Shown here in pieces: positions 38,669-47,506 of a stretch of DNA of 64,000 nt. The position numbers and the translations under genes were made by a program. The first letter of the stretch is position 1. Each line of letters opens with the position of its first letter. Source of the stretch: Notoacmeibacter sp. (lineage in GTDB: Bacteria > Pseudomonadota > Alphaproteobacteria > Rhizobiales > Rhizobiaceae); NCBI GenBank assembly GCA_019912385.1, contig JAIOIW010000011.1, positions 1 through 64,000 of the forward strand, in the 5' to 3' direction. The notes under the pieces are model-generated. The model was not told the DNA's origin. It searched no databases and saw only the letters and a program-made list of their open reading frames with translations.

Positions 38669-39612
38669 TCCTTTGTTGCGGCGAAGCGCTCATCGACATG
38701 CTGCCGCGCGAAACGGCCGAAGGCGAGGCCGCCTTCGCGCCCCATGCCGGCGGCGCGGTGTTCAACACGGCGGTGGCGCTCGGCCGGCTCGGCGCGCAGG
38801 TGGGCTTTCTGTCAGGCCTGTCGACCGACTTCTTCGGCGACATGTTACGCCAATCGCTGCGGGCGGCCCATGTCGACCACGGCCATTCGATTACATCGGC
38901 GCGGCCCACGACCCTGGCCTTCGTGCGGTTGAGGGATGGGCACGCCAGCTATGCGTTCTACGACGAGAACACGGCCGGCCGCATGATCGCGCCCGACGAC
39001 TTTCCGCAATTGCCGGACGATGTCGAGGCGCTGTTCTTCGGCGGCATCAGCCTGATCTCGGAGCCGTGCGGGTCGGCCTACGAAGAGTTGATGCGGCGCG
39101 AGACCGGTCGGCGGCTGGTCATGATCGACCCCAATATCCGTCCGGGATTCGTGTCCGACGAGGCCGCCTACCGGGCGCGCCTCGAACGGATGATCGCCAT
39201 GGCCGATATCGTCAAGTTTTCGGACGAGGACCTGTACTGGCTCGAAGGCGAGGGCGATGCCGATGCGCTTGCCCGAATGTTGCTGGCACGCGGGCCGGCG
39301 CTGGTCATCGTGACGCGCGGCGAAAACGGCGCCACCGCGATGACGGTAAACAGCCGGATAGCGGTCGCCGCGCCGCCAACCATCGTATCCGATACGGTGG
39401 GTGCCGGTGATACGTTCAATGCCGGCGTTCTGGCGCTCTTGCAGGAACGCGGCCTGCTCGACCGCGCGGCGATCGAATCCGTTGGCGAGGCGGATCTGGA
39501 GGCAGCACTTTCGCTCGGTGCCGCCGCCGCCGCCGTCACCGTTTCGCGCGCCGGCGCCAATCCGCCCTGGCGCCATGAGTTGCCGGGATTTCAGTCGCCG
39601 GAGCGCCGATAG
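38665..39612 (+). CDS. frcK: fructokinase, PfkB family
   Basis: PfkB-family kinases phosphorylate sugars at the expense of ATP. The 315-residue protein has the N-terminal glycine motif HAGGAVFNTAVALGRLG and the catalytic signature DTVGAGDTFNAG, in which Asp249 is the base. In the Frc locus of rhizobia this gene is the fructokinase FrcK. The GTG start overlaps the RbsD-like stop. The last 22 bases overlap the convergent transporter gene. The family is certain; fructose as substrate rests on context. Confidence 0.88.
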   Translation: MILCCGEALIDMLPRETAEGEAAFAPHAGGAVFNTAVALGRLGAQVGFLSGLSTDFFGDMLRQSLRAAHVDHGHSITSARPTTLAFVRLRDGHASYAFYDENTAGRMIAPDDFPQLPDDVEALFFGGISLISEPCGSAYEELMRRETGRRLVMIDPNIRPGFVSDEAAYRARLERMIAMADIVKFSDEDLYWLEGEGDADALARMLLARGPALVIVTRGENGATAMTVNSRIAVAAPPTIVSDTVGAGDTFNAGVLALLQERGLLDRAAIESVGEADLEAALSLGAAAAAVTVSRAGANPPWRHELPGFQSPERR

Positions 39613-40529
39613 AACCAGCCAAGCAGGATCGGCGTCAGGTACATCGGGATCTGGTAGCAGCCGATGAACAGCAGCACCGGGTCGGTGATGCTTGCCGGCA
39701 GGGCCGCCAGAAACAGCGCGATGTTGCGGTTGCCGGCGATGATGCCGTAGGCCGCACTGTCACGGGCAAGTGGTGTGCGCCGCAGGATCAGCGTCGCGGC
39801 GATCTGAAGGCCGAAATTGGCCGTGAATGCCGCACCCAGCCACCACGCGAATACACCGGGTGTTGCAAGCAGCGCCGGGCCGACCGCCGACATCAGGCCG
39901 ATGACGACGACCGCCATGGCAATCGCGGCCAATCCGTCGAGGGCGCGGATTGTCTCGATCGCGGGCTGACGCAGGACCGTCCCGCGAACGAGGAAGGCTG
40001 CCCCCGCGGCAATCGCGATGACGCCGAGCAGCCGGGCGGCGGCGGCGAACACGTCTCCCGCCGAACCCAGGTCGGGCAGCAGCCAGAAAATCGGCAGAAC
40101 GGTGACCGGCAGCAGGGCGGTGCCGAGGATCAGCAACCTCAGGGCGGGTGCCGGATCGTGGCCGGTCATGATCGCCAGGTTCGGGCTGCCGGAAATCGGT
40201 GAGGCCGAGGCCATCAGCACCAGTGCCGTGGCGAGCGGAGCGGAAAGCCAGCCCACTGCCGCCATCACGGCGATCGCCGCAACCGGCGCGACGAACTGAT
40301 ACAGCGCGGCAAGGCCGATCGTGACCGGCAGGTCGCGCGTAGCACCGATCGCTTCGCGCGGGCCGATCCTGAGCGCAGCGATGAACAGCAGCACCGCCAC
40401 AAGCTCCGGCAGCCAGGGCTTCATCGCCAGCGCGAGATCCGGCAGGGCGACGCCGGCGGCAAGGCCCGCGACAAGGAGCATGCGTCCGTGCCGCGCAGCA
40501 AGCTGAAGCAGCGAAAGGGGAGCTTTCAC
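39591..40529 (-). CDS. BASS-like (bile acid:sodium symporter superfamily) membrane protein
   Basis: This 312-residue protein has nine to ten hydrophobic segments and almost no soluble part. The segment ASASPISGSPNLAIMTGHD in the middle resembles the discontinuous helix region of BASS and related carriers. It lies 31 bases after the TRAP large permease gene on the same strand, so it is probably the last gene of that operon. Its 3' end overlaps frcK. The superfamily call is moderate and the substrate is unknown; an arsenite- or pantothenate-type carrier cannot be excluded. Confidence 0.6.
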   Translation of the reverse strand: MKAPLSLLQLAARHGRMLLVAGLAAGVALPDLALAMKPWLPELVAVLLFIAALRIGPREAIGATRDLPVTIGLAALYQFVAPVAAIAVMAAVGWLSAPLATALVLMASASPISGSPNLAIMTGHDPAPALRLLILGTALLPVTVLPIFWLLPDLGSAGDVFAAAARLLGVIAIAAGAAFLVRGTVLRQPAIETIRALDGLAAIAMAVVVIGLMSAVGPALLATPGVFAWWLGAAFTANFGLQIAATLILRRTPLARDSAAYGIIAGNRNIALFLAALPASITDPVLLFIGCYQIPMYLTPILLGWFYRRSGD

Positions 40530-40560
40530 CTGACACTCCGGCCGGACAACGCGGCGTGTC

Positions 40561-41868
40561 TCAAGGCCGCTGGCGCATGTTTTCCGGCAGCCAGGTCGCC
40601 AGATCCGGAAAGGCGATGAGAATGAAGACCATGACGACCATGATCGCGAACATCGGCAGTGCCGCTCGGGCGATGTAGTTCATCTCGTGGCCTGTCATCC
40701 CCTGCAGGACGAACAGGTTGAAGCCGATCGGCGGCGTGATCTGCGCCATCTCTATGACGACGACGATGAAGATGCCGAACCAGATGATGTCGATGCCGGC
40801 CTGGCGGATCATCGGCTCGACGACGGCGATGGTCAGCACGACCGAGGAGATCCCGTCGAGGAAGCAGCCGATGACGATATAGAAGACAAGAAGCGCCATC
40901 AGGAGTTCGAAGCGCGACAGATGCAGCGTCGCGATCCACTCGGCGAGCGCGCGCGGCAGGCCGGTGAAGCCCATCGACAGGGAGAGGAATGCCGCGCCGG
41001 AGAGGATGAGCGCGATCATCGCCGACGTGCGTGTCGCGCCGAGTAGGCTTTGCGTGAAGCTCTCCCAGGTGAGCGACCGCTGCGCAGCGGCCAGGATCAG
41101 CGAGCCAATGACGCCGAAAGCCGCGGCCTCCGTGGCGGTGGCGAATCCCAGATACATCGAACCGATTACGAGGAAAATCAGCAGGATAACCGGAACGAGG
41201 AAACGGGAATTGCGAACGCGCTCGCCGAAGGTCATCTCAGGCTCTGGCTTTGGCCGATAGGTCTTCGAAACCTTCGACAGGACCACGATATAACCCATGA
41301 AGAGGAGCGAGAGGACGAGACCCGGCACGATACCGGCGATGAAGAGCTTGGTGATCGATTCGTTGATGGTGACGCCATAGACGATCAGCGTCAGCGAGGG
41401 CGGGATCATCAGCCCGAGCGTTGCCGCGCCCGCGAGCGTGCCGATGACGAGGCGTTCGGGATAGTCGCGGCGTCGCAATTCGGGAATGGACATCTTGCCG
41501 ACCGTCGTGAGCGTAGCGGCGGACGACCCCGACACGGCGGCGAAAACGGTACAACCGACGATATTGGTGTGCAGGAGGCCGCCCGGAAGCTTGGCCATCC
41601 AGGGCGACAGGCCCTTGAACATGTCCTCGGACAATCGCGTTCGGAACAGGATCTCGCCCATCCAGATGAACATTGGCAGCGCCGTCAACGACCACGACGA
41701 AGCGGAACGCCATATTGTCGTGATCATCGCGTCGCCTGCGGGCCGCACGGTGAAGAGTTCCATGCCGACAAAGGCGACGCCGAGCAAGGAGAGCCCGACC
41801 CAGACGCCGGAGCCAAGCAGCAGGAAGAGGACGAACAGGAAGATCGCGATGGCGTAGAACTGTTCCAT
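40561..41868 (-). CDS. dctM: TRAP transporter large permease, DctM family
   Basis: DctM is the ion-coupled membrane domain of tripartite TRAP importers. The 435-residue protein has twelve or so hydrophobic segments and the family stretches AAVSGSSAATLTTVGKMSIPEL and LMIPPSLTLIVYG. I chose the ATG at 41868 for GGAG upstream. It starts 5 bases after the small permease stop. The TRAP set presumably imports the carboxylate or amino acid used by the neighbouring DadA-like and ThDP enzymes. Confidence 0.93.
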   Translation of the reverse strand: MEQFYAIAIFLFVLFLLLGSGVWVGLSLLGVAFVGMELFTVRPAGDAMITTIWRSASSWSLTALPMFIWMGEILFRTRLSEDMFKGLSPWMAKLPGGLLHTNIVGCTVFAAVSGSSAATLTTVGKMSIPELRRRDYPERLVIGTLAGAATLGLMIPPSLTLIVYGVTINESITKLFIAGIVPGLVLSLLFMGYIVVLSKVSKTYRPKPEPEMTFGERVRNSRFLVPVILLIFLVIGSMYLGFATATEAAAFGVIGSLILAAAQRSLTWESFTQSLLGATRTSAMIALILSGAAFLSLSMGFTGLPRALAEWIATLHLSRFELLMALLVFYIVIGCFLDGISSVVLTIAVVEPMIRQAGIDIIWFGIFIVVVIEMAQITPPIGFNLFVLQGMTGHEMNYIARAALPMFAIMVVMVFILIAFPDLATWLPENMRQRP

Positions 41869-41873
41869 GGCGC

Positions 41874-42398
41874 CTATTCTCCGTGGCTCTGATCGATGAG
41901 GTCGGGACGGATATTGTCCTGTTTCGCGACGATCAGCGTGACGAGGTTGTCGAGGAAGCAAAGGGCGAGGAGGATCGCGCCGAAAGCCATGGGGATCTGC
42001 ACGATCCAGATCGGCGTCGCGTCCTGCCCCTGGCTCACGTCGTGCAGCTTGCGTGACCAGTAAGTGGCCTTGACTGCATACCAGGCGAGATAGGAAGTCG
42101 CCGCCGTGCCGATGACGAGCGCCCACAATTCGCCCCAGAAGCGGTGCGATCCGAGCGCTGTGAGGAAAAGGTTGACCCGGATATGCGCGCCCCGGTTCAG
42201 CGCATAGGCGAACGCGAGAAACGAGGCCGAGGCCATCAGGTAGCCGGCATACTCGGAAGAGCCCGGAAAGGCTATTCCGGCCCAACGCGCCGCCATCTGC
42301 AGGACTATGATGACGAGAATCGCGACCAGGCACACCGCGGCGGCAACGCCGGAGGCGAGATAGAGCAAATCGAGAATACGGCGGAGCGTTCGCGCCAT
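41874..42398 (-). CDS. dctQ: TRAP transporter small permease, DctQ family
   Basis: DctQ proteins have four membrane helices and are needed for TRAP function. This 174-residue protein has four hydrophobic segments (about residues 13-36, 50-68, 88-110 and 130-150) and the family motif around NRGAHIRVNLFL. It starts at the ATG at 42398, after GGGGGATG. It lies between the binding-protein gene, behind a hairpin, and dctM. Confidence 0.9.
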   Translation of the reverse strand: MARTLRRILDLLYLASGVAAAVCLVAILVIIVLQMAARWAGIAFPGSSEYAGYLMASASFLAFAYALNRGAHIRVNLFLTALGSHRFWGELWALVIGTAATSYLAWYAVKATYWSRKLHDVSQGQDATPIWIVQIPMAFGAILLALCFLDNLVTLIVAKQDNIRPDLIDQSHGE

Positions 42399-42434
42399 GG
42401 GTTTACATCCCCCGATGGTCGATACTGGAAAGGA

Positions 42435-42456
42435 GGGGCCGGCGCGCGCCGGCCCC
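42435..42456 (-). other. palindromic hairpin between the TRAP binding protein and dctQ
   Basis: A 22-base perfect GC-rich palindrome, arms GGGGCCGGCGC and GCGCCGGCCCC, lies 18 bases after the binding-protein stop. It would fold as a 9-bp stem with a 4-base loop and has no T-run. Its position matches the hairpin after frcB, again between a binding protein and its permease. Confidence 0.65.
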
Positions 42457-42474
42457 GAAGCGGTCGGGCTGGCG

Positions 42475-43452
42475 TCACATGCCCTTGTAGGCGTCGATGA
42501 TGGCCTTGCCGTCGGCACCGGCCTTCTGGAGCCATTCCTCGGTCATCGTCGCACCGTAGGCGCCCAGGTCCTGCTTCAGCGCGTCGCTCGGCGCCGAGAC
42601 CTTCATGCCGTTTTCGGCAAGCGTCTTGAGGTACTGACCGGCGAGTTCGGCCGACTTTGCCGTTCCATCGGCTGCCGCCTTGTCGCCGCAGTCGCTGATG
42701 GCCTTCCTTGTCGCATCATCGAGACCGTTCCATATGTCCTTGTTGATGAAGACCACGTTGCGCGGCAGCCAGGCCAGGACGTCGTAGAAATTGGTGAGCT
42801 GTTCCCAGACCTTCGAATCGACGCCGGTCGAGCCGGACGAGATGAAGCTCTCGGCAACGCCCGTGGCGAGCGCCTGGCTCAGTTCCGCCGCCTCGATCTG
42901 CACCGGCACCATGCCGGCGAGTTCGGCGATGCGGGCGGTGGCGGCGTTGTAGGCGCGGAACTTGACGCCCTTCAGGTCGGCGGCCGAATTGACGTCCTTC
43001 TTGGTGTAAAGGCCCTGGGGCGGCCACGGCACGGCGTAGACGTAGACGAGATTGTCGGCGTCGAGCGCCTCCTTGACCTTGTCGCTCGCAGCCTTCCAGA
43101 GCTTGTCCGACGCCTCGAAGGAGGTGGCGAGGAAGGGAATGGAATCGACGCCGTAGAGCGGGTTCTCGTTGGCGTGCGCCGAGATCAGACGCTCGCCGAT
43201 GGGCGCCTGACCTGTCTGCACGGCGCGCTTGATGTCGTTGCCGCTGAACAGCGAGCCGCCCGGATGGGTGACGATCTCGAGATTGCCGCCGGTCCCGTCG
43301 GAAACGCATTTGGCAAAGGCCGCACCGTTTTCGGAATGGAAGTTGGTCGCCGGATAGGCCATCGGCATATCCCACTTCTCGGCGGCCTGCGCTGACGACA
43401 TCGCCATAACGGCAATTGCGGTCGAGGCCAGGAATGCATTCAGTCTGTTCAT
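42475..43452 (-). CDS. dctP: TRAP transporter substrate-binding protein, DctP family
   Basis: This is the periplasmic receptor of the TRAP importer. It has 325 residues with a signal peptide (about residues 1-23, ending SSAQAA). The DctP fold is visible, including the region VKFRAYNAATARIAELAGMVPV, where the carboxylate-binding Arg of TRAP receptors is expected, and AELSQALATGVAESF. The ligand is unknown; TRAP receptors mostly bind organic acids. The ATG at 43452 follows GGGGAGACTG. It lies 42 bases after the DadA-like gene. Confidence 0.9.
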   Translation of the reverse strand: MNRLNAFLASTAIAVMAMSSAQAAEKWDMPMAYPATNFHSENGAAFAKCVSDGTGGNLEIVTHPGGSLFSGNDIKRAVQTGQAPIGERLISAHANENPLYGVDSIPFLATSFEASDKLWKAASDKVKEALDADNLVYVYAVPWPPQGLYTKKDVNSAADLKGVKFRAYNAATARIAELAGMVPVQIEAAELSQALATGVAESFISSGSTGVDSKVWEQLTNFYDVLAWLPRNVVFINKDIWNGLDDATRKAISDCGDKAAADGTAKSAELAGQYLKTLAENGMKVSAPSDALKQDLGAYGATMTEEWLQKAGADGKAIIDAYKGM

Positions 43453-43494
43453 AGCAGTCTCCCCTTTTTTCCGGCTGCGTTCAGCCGGGTTTCC

Positions 43495-44766
43495 TCATTG
43501 AAACCTGTTTGGCGCGTAGGGCGCAAGATCGATGTTCGGTATCTGGCCGGCGACGAGCGAGGCGAGCAGGCGTCCGGTCTTCGGGCCGCCCGTCAACCCG
43601 ACATGATCGTGGCCGAATCCGCAAAAGGCGTTTTCCACGCCGGGCACGGCGCCGATCAGCGGAATGGAATCGGCCACCGATGGCCGGTGCCCCATCCACT
43701 CGCTCGCCTCCTTCCATTCGATGCCCGGTATGGCCGCCCTGATATTCCTGTAAAGCAGTTTGAATGGAGCTTTCGACGCCGGCGCGTCGAGCCCGCCGAA
43801 CTCGACGATGCCCGCGAGCCGCAGGCGGCCTTCCATCGGCGTGGCGACGAATTTTCCCGACGCGACCATGACTGGGGAGCGCGGCATGATGTTCGGTTCC
43901 CACAATTCGACGTGATAGCCGCGTTCGCTCTCCAGCGGCACGTTCATGCCGAGGCGGCGCGCCAGCGGACCCGACCATACGCCCGTCGCCAGTACCGCCG
44001 CATCGCAGGCGATCGTTTCGCCACCGGCGCGCACGCCCGTCACCCGGCCGCCTTCGCGCACGATGTCGGTGGCTTCCGCCCTGATCAGCCTGCCGCCCCG
44101 CGCAACGATGTGGGCGGCGAGTTCCTTCACGTAGCGCCCCGGATCGGAGATCCGCCCGTGGCCGCCCAAACGGACCGCGAAGTCGAGCGCCGGACCGTAG
44201 GCCGGGTCGTAGTCACGGAAGGCCTGGCCTTCGAGGATATCCCAGTGAAAACCGTATTTCTCGCGCACGGCCCAGCCGAAGGCATCGCCCTCGAAGTGCT
44301 TGCGGTCGTTGTAGAGAAACAGGTAATCCGACGGCACGATCCATTTTTCCGCCCCCGTGCCCTGCGCCATCGCCTGGTGGTCGGTCAGGCTGTCGCCGAT
44401 GATACTGGCGAGCGCCGACGCCCTGCGGTCGACCGCTTCGGCCGTGCCGTTGGAGAGATAGCGGATCAGCCAGGGCGCCAGTTTCGGCAGGTAGGACCAT
44501 TTGACGAACAGCGGCTGGCCGGGATCGAACAGCATGCGCGGTGCCTTGAACAACAGCCCGGGCACCGTCACCGGCACGATCGAGCAGGATGCGAGGACGC
44601 CGCCATTGCCGAAGCTCGTGCCTTCGCCGGGGCCGGCCTTGTCGATCAGGATGACGTCGTGGCCGTCGCGTTGCAGCCATATCGCGGTCGACACGCCGAC
44701 GATACCCGCGCCGATGATCGCGACGGTTCGCTTGCCCGATGGAGCATCCAACGACACTTCTCCCAT
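43495..44766 (-). CDS. FAD-dependent oxidoreductase, DadA-like (D-amino-acid dehydrogenase family)
   Basis: This 423-residue flavoprotein has the N-terminal dinucleotide-binding motif IIGAGIVGVSTAIWL and the DAO-family C-terminal stretch GFGHDHVGLTGGPKTGRL. DadA-type enzymes oxidise D-amino acids to 2-oxo acids and pass electrons to quinone; others in the family act on different amines or hydroxy acids. It heads the operon with the TRAP transporter, so its substrate is probably what the transporter brings in. A dyad lies about 45 bases upstream of its start. Substrate not assigned. Confidence 0.82.
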   Translation of the reverse strand: MGEVSLDAPSGKRTVAIIGAGIVGVSTAIWLQRDGHDVILIDKAGPGEGTSFGNGGVLASCSIVPVTVPGLLFKAPRMLFDPGQPLFVKWSYLPKLAPWLIRYLSNGTAEAVDRRASALASIIGDSLTDHQAMAQGTGAEKWIVPSDYLFLYNDRKHFEGDAFGWAVREKYGFHWDILEGQAFRDYDPAYGPALDFAVRLGGHGRISDPGRYVKELAAHIVARGGRLIRAEATDIVREGGRVTGVRAGGETIACDAAVLATGVWSGPLARRLGMNVPLESERGYHVELWEPNIMPRSPVMVASGKFVATPMEGRLRLAGIVEFGGLDAPASKAPFKLLYRNIRAAIPGIEWKEASEWMGHRPSVADSIPLIGAVPGVENAFCGFGHDHVGLTGGPKTGRLLASLVAGQIPNIDLAPYAPNRFQ

Positions 44767-44810
44767 TTGCAGCCCGGGCTCTTGCGGCCCATTTTTTGCT
44801 ATCGTGCCAT

Positions 44811-44842
44811 ACGTCGATAAATTGTCAACAAATTATCGACGT
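44811..44842. promoter_or_regulatory. dyad operator candidate upstream of the DadA-TRAP operon
   Basis: ACGTCGATAA (44811-44820) and TTATCGACGT (44833-44842) are perfectly complementary across a 12-base spacer. The spacer itself contains TTGTCAACAA, a near-palindrome like those bound by FCD-type GntR regulators. The element lies 45 bases before the oxidoreductase start and 26 bases after the ThDP enzyme stop. No regulator gene is adjacent. Confidence 0.6.
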
Positions 44843-44867
44843 TTTATTTTCAGAATGAAGGTCGCTA

Positions 44868-46568
44868 TCAGGCCACCCACTCCGACACCGGCGCTGCGGC
44901 CTCGTGCAGAGGCTGCGTGATCACGTCGACCAGGGTCGGCCCGTCATGGGCAAGCGCCTTGCGCAGCACGTTTTCCAGCGCGTCGGGATCTTCCACCCTC
45001 CAGGCCTTGACGCCGAAGGCGCTGGCAACCGCCGCATGGTCGGTCCGGTTGAAGTCGACATTGTAGAATCGCTTGCCGAAACCCGCGTTCTGGCCGGCCT
45101 TGATCCAGCCGAAACTGGCATTGGAAAACACGATGGAGGTGATCGGCATGCGATGGCGAACGATCGTCTCGTACTCCCCGCAGCAGAAGCCGAACGAGCC
45201 GTCGCCCATCGCTGCGACCGTCTTCACGCCCGGCCGCCCGGCATGTGCGCCTACCGAGGCCGCCAGCGCATAACCGAGCGCGCCGTGTGCCCGGTTGGTG
45301 ATGAAATTGCGGCCCGCCTGCCGCCAGCGGTAGTGGGCTGAAAAATAGGGGCAGGGCGTGCCGGGATCGGCGACAACGATCGCGTCGTCGTCGAGCAGGC
45401 GCATCAGCGTCGCGATCACCCGTTCCGGCCGGATCGGCGCCTTGCTGCTTTCGGCCAGCGGCATGAAGGCGTCGAGTTTGGCAGCCCACGCGGCACTTGC
45501 GCGCCTGACGCCGTTGCTGCCCGCAATCGCGCTGCGCCTTTCAAGCTCGCGAACCAGTGCATCCAATGCCAGCCGTGCATCCGCACAGATCGCAACGGAC
45601 GTGGAGTAATTGGCCCCGATCACCATGGGGTCGCTGTCGATGTGGATGATCGTCTTGTCGCGGGTGGGCGAACGCCAGCGCTCCGTTGTCACCGACCCGG
45701 CCCGGCAACCGACGAACAGCACCACGTCGGCGGCGTCGATCGCCGCGCGCGTCGACGGCACGCCGCCATTGGAGCCGACCACGCCGAGCGCTCGGGCATC
45801 GGTCTCGGCGATCGCGCCCTGGCCCGAGACCGTGGTGGCGATCGGCAGGTCAAGCAGCTCCGACAGGCGCTTCAGTTCGTCGAACGCGCCGGCGATGACC
45901 GGCCCGCCGCCGCAAATCGCGACCGCCGATCCGGCGCCGGCAAGGATGTCGGCTGCCGCGAGGATGGCGTCGGGATCTGGCGCCGCGCGCTCGGCCGGGA
46001 AGGTCCGGTGGCGTTCGTCGGCCCAGATCTCCGCTTCATCGACCGGCGCTTTCTGGGTGTCGAAGGGCAACGCGAGATGTGCCGCGCCCGGCCGTCCGGT
46101 CGTCATGGCCCGAAATGCCGTGCGTACCATGGCCGGCAGCCGCGAAGCGTCGTCCAGCGACGTGTTCCATTTCGTGAGAGGGCGGTAGAGCGCGACCTGG
46201 TCGAGCTCGGTCAGCGGATAGCGCCCGCGCGAGGTTGTTGCGACATCGGTGGTGATCGCCAGGATGGGGATGGAGCTTTCGTTTGCCTCCACCACGCCCG
46301 GCAGGATGTAGGTCGCGCCGCCTCCCGACGGCCCCTCGCAGATACCGGGTTTGCCGGTCACGCGCGCATAGGCATCGGCCATGTAGGCGGCGTGGCGTTC
46401 GTCGCGCGTCAGGATATGAGAAATGCCGTGGTCGAGCCTTGCCAATGCGTCATAGAAGGGAAGGGTTGTGTCACCGCACAGTCCGAACATGTGCGTCACG
46501 CCATGGGTCTGCAGCATCCGCACCATGGCTTCCGCGCCCGTCATCCGGTTGGTCTGATGTGCCGTCAC
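44868..46568 (-). CDS. ThDP-dependent enzyme, acetolactate synthase-like
   Basis: The 566-residue protein has the three-domain fold of acetolactate synthase-like enzymes. Glu57 (TRDERHAAYMADAYAR) is the residue that activates the thiazolium ring, and GDGSFGFCCGEYE followed by NASFGW forms the ThDP/Mg motif. Such enzymes decarboxylate or ligate 2-oxo acids. No regulatory subunit gene is nearby, so it is not a standard IlvB. The start is a GTG at 46568 with GAGGGACGGGG upstream; an ATG at 46544 is the alternative. With a DadA-like enzyme next to it, a 2-oxo acid substrate is plausible, but the reaction is unknown. Confidence 0.8.
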   Translation of the reverse strand: MTAHQTNRMTGAEAMVRMLQTHGVTHMFGLCGDTTLPFYDALARLDHGISHILTRDERHAAYMADAYARVTGKPGICEGPSGGGATYILPGVVEANESSIPILAITTDVATTSRGRYPLTELDQVALYRPLTKWNTSLDDASRLPAMVRTAFRAMTTGRPGAAHLALPFDTQKAPVDEAEIWADERHRTFPAERAAPDPDAILAAADILAGAGSAVAICGGGPVIAGAFDELKRLSELLDLPIATTVSGQGAIAETDARALGVVGSNGGVPSTRAAIDAADVVLFVGCRAGSVTTERWRSPTRDKTIIHIDSDPMVIGANYSTSVAICADARLALDALVRELERRSAIAGSNGVRRASAAWAAKLDAFMPLAESSKAPIRPERVIATLMRLLDDDAIVVADPGTPCPYFSAHYRWRQAGRNFITNRAHGALGYALAASVGAHAGRPGVKTVAAMGDGSFGFCCGEYETIVRHRMPITSIVFSNASFGWIKAGQNAGFGKRFYNVDFNRTDHAAVASAFGVKAWRVEDPDALENVLRKALAHDGPTLVDVITQPLHEAAAPVSEWVA

Positions 46569-46669
46569 GCCCCGTCCCTCGTTCCGATCTCGTCATTTGC
46601 CGGCAAGCATCTTGATCGCTGGGCCGCTCTGGTTCAAGACAGGAGCCGTCAGACGGGGGAGGAACCTCC

Positions 46670-47419
46670 ATGAGCGAAGGTCATTTTGGTGTGCCGCATG
46701 TCGGTTCGAACCGCGTCACGGGCGGAAAATCAGTCTATGGCGCATCGCTCGGCATATTGATGCTCGATGCCAGGTTTCCCCGCATTCCCGGCGACATGGG
46801 CAATGCGCTCACCTGGCCCTTTCCGGTACACTATCGCGTGGTGCGCTCCGCCTCGCCCGACCGTGTCGTGCGGCGCGGCGCCGAAGGTCTGCTGGATGCT
46901 TTTATCGCCGCTGCACGCGAACTCGTTGCCGACGGTGTCGACGGTATCACCACCAATTGCGGCTTCCTGTCCCTGTTCCAGGAAGAGATCGCTGCGGCCG
47001 TCCAGGTGCCCGTCGCCACCTCGTCGCTGATGCAGGTGGCGATGGTCAACGCGTTGCTGCCGCCGGGAAAGCGCGCCGGCATCCTCACAATCTCGGGCTC
47101 CACGCTGACGCCGGCGCACCTGGAAAAGGCCGGCGTCCCGCAAGGCACCCCGGTCGGCACTACGGAAGGCGGGCGCGAATTCACCCGCGCCATCCTCGAC
47201 AACGAGCTGGAGCTCGATGTCGATCTGGCCAGGCAGGACAATGTCGAGGCGGCGCAGGCGCTTGTCGCCGCCAATCCGGATCTCGGCGCCATCGTGCTGG
47301 AATGCACCAACATGGTGCCCTACGCCGCCGACATTGCGGCCGCCACCGGCCTGCCCACCTGTTCGATCTACAATTTCGTCTGCTGGTTCCAGGCCGCGCT
47401 CGTTCCCCGCCGGTTCTGA
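46670..47419 (+). CDS. aspartate/glutamate/hydantoin racemase-superfamily protein
   Basis: This superfamily uses two cysteines to move a proton at a carbon next to a carboxylate. Both are present in this 249-residue protein: Cys97 (TTNCGFLS) and Cys212 (LECTNMVPY). The family includes Asp and Glu racemases, maleate isomerase, arylmalonate decarboxylase and hydantoin racemase. The ATG follows GGGGGAGGAACC. It is divergent from the ThDP enzyme and heads a plus-strand set with the CoA-transferase. The substrate is unknown. Confidence 0.8.
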   Translation: MSEGHFGVPHVGSNRVTGGKSVYGASLGILMLDARFPRIPGDMGNALTWPFPVHYRVVRSASPDRVVRRGAEGLLDAFIAAARELVADGVDGITTNCGFLSLFQEEIAAAVQVPVATSSLMQVAMVNALLPPGKRAGILTISGSTLTPAHLEKAGVPQGTPVGTTEGGREFTRAILDNELELDVDLARQDNVEAAQALVAANPDLGAIVLECTNMVPYAADIAAATGLPTCSIYNFVCWFQAALVPRRF

Positions 47420-47506
47420 TCCCGCAGCACCTGGCACCTTGCAACCGCCCGCCAGGCAGGGCATGCAGGGCAAAGACATGTTGTATGCGCAGTGGGTGCC
47501 GCCGCG

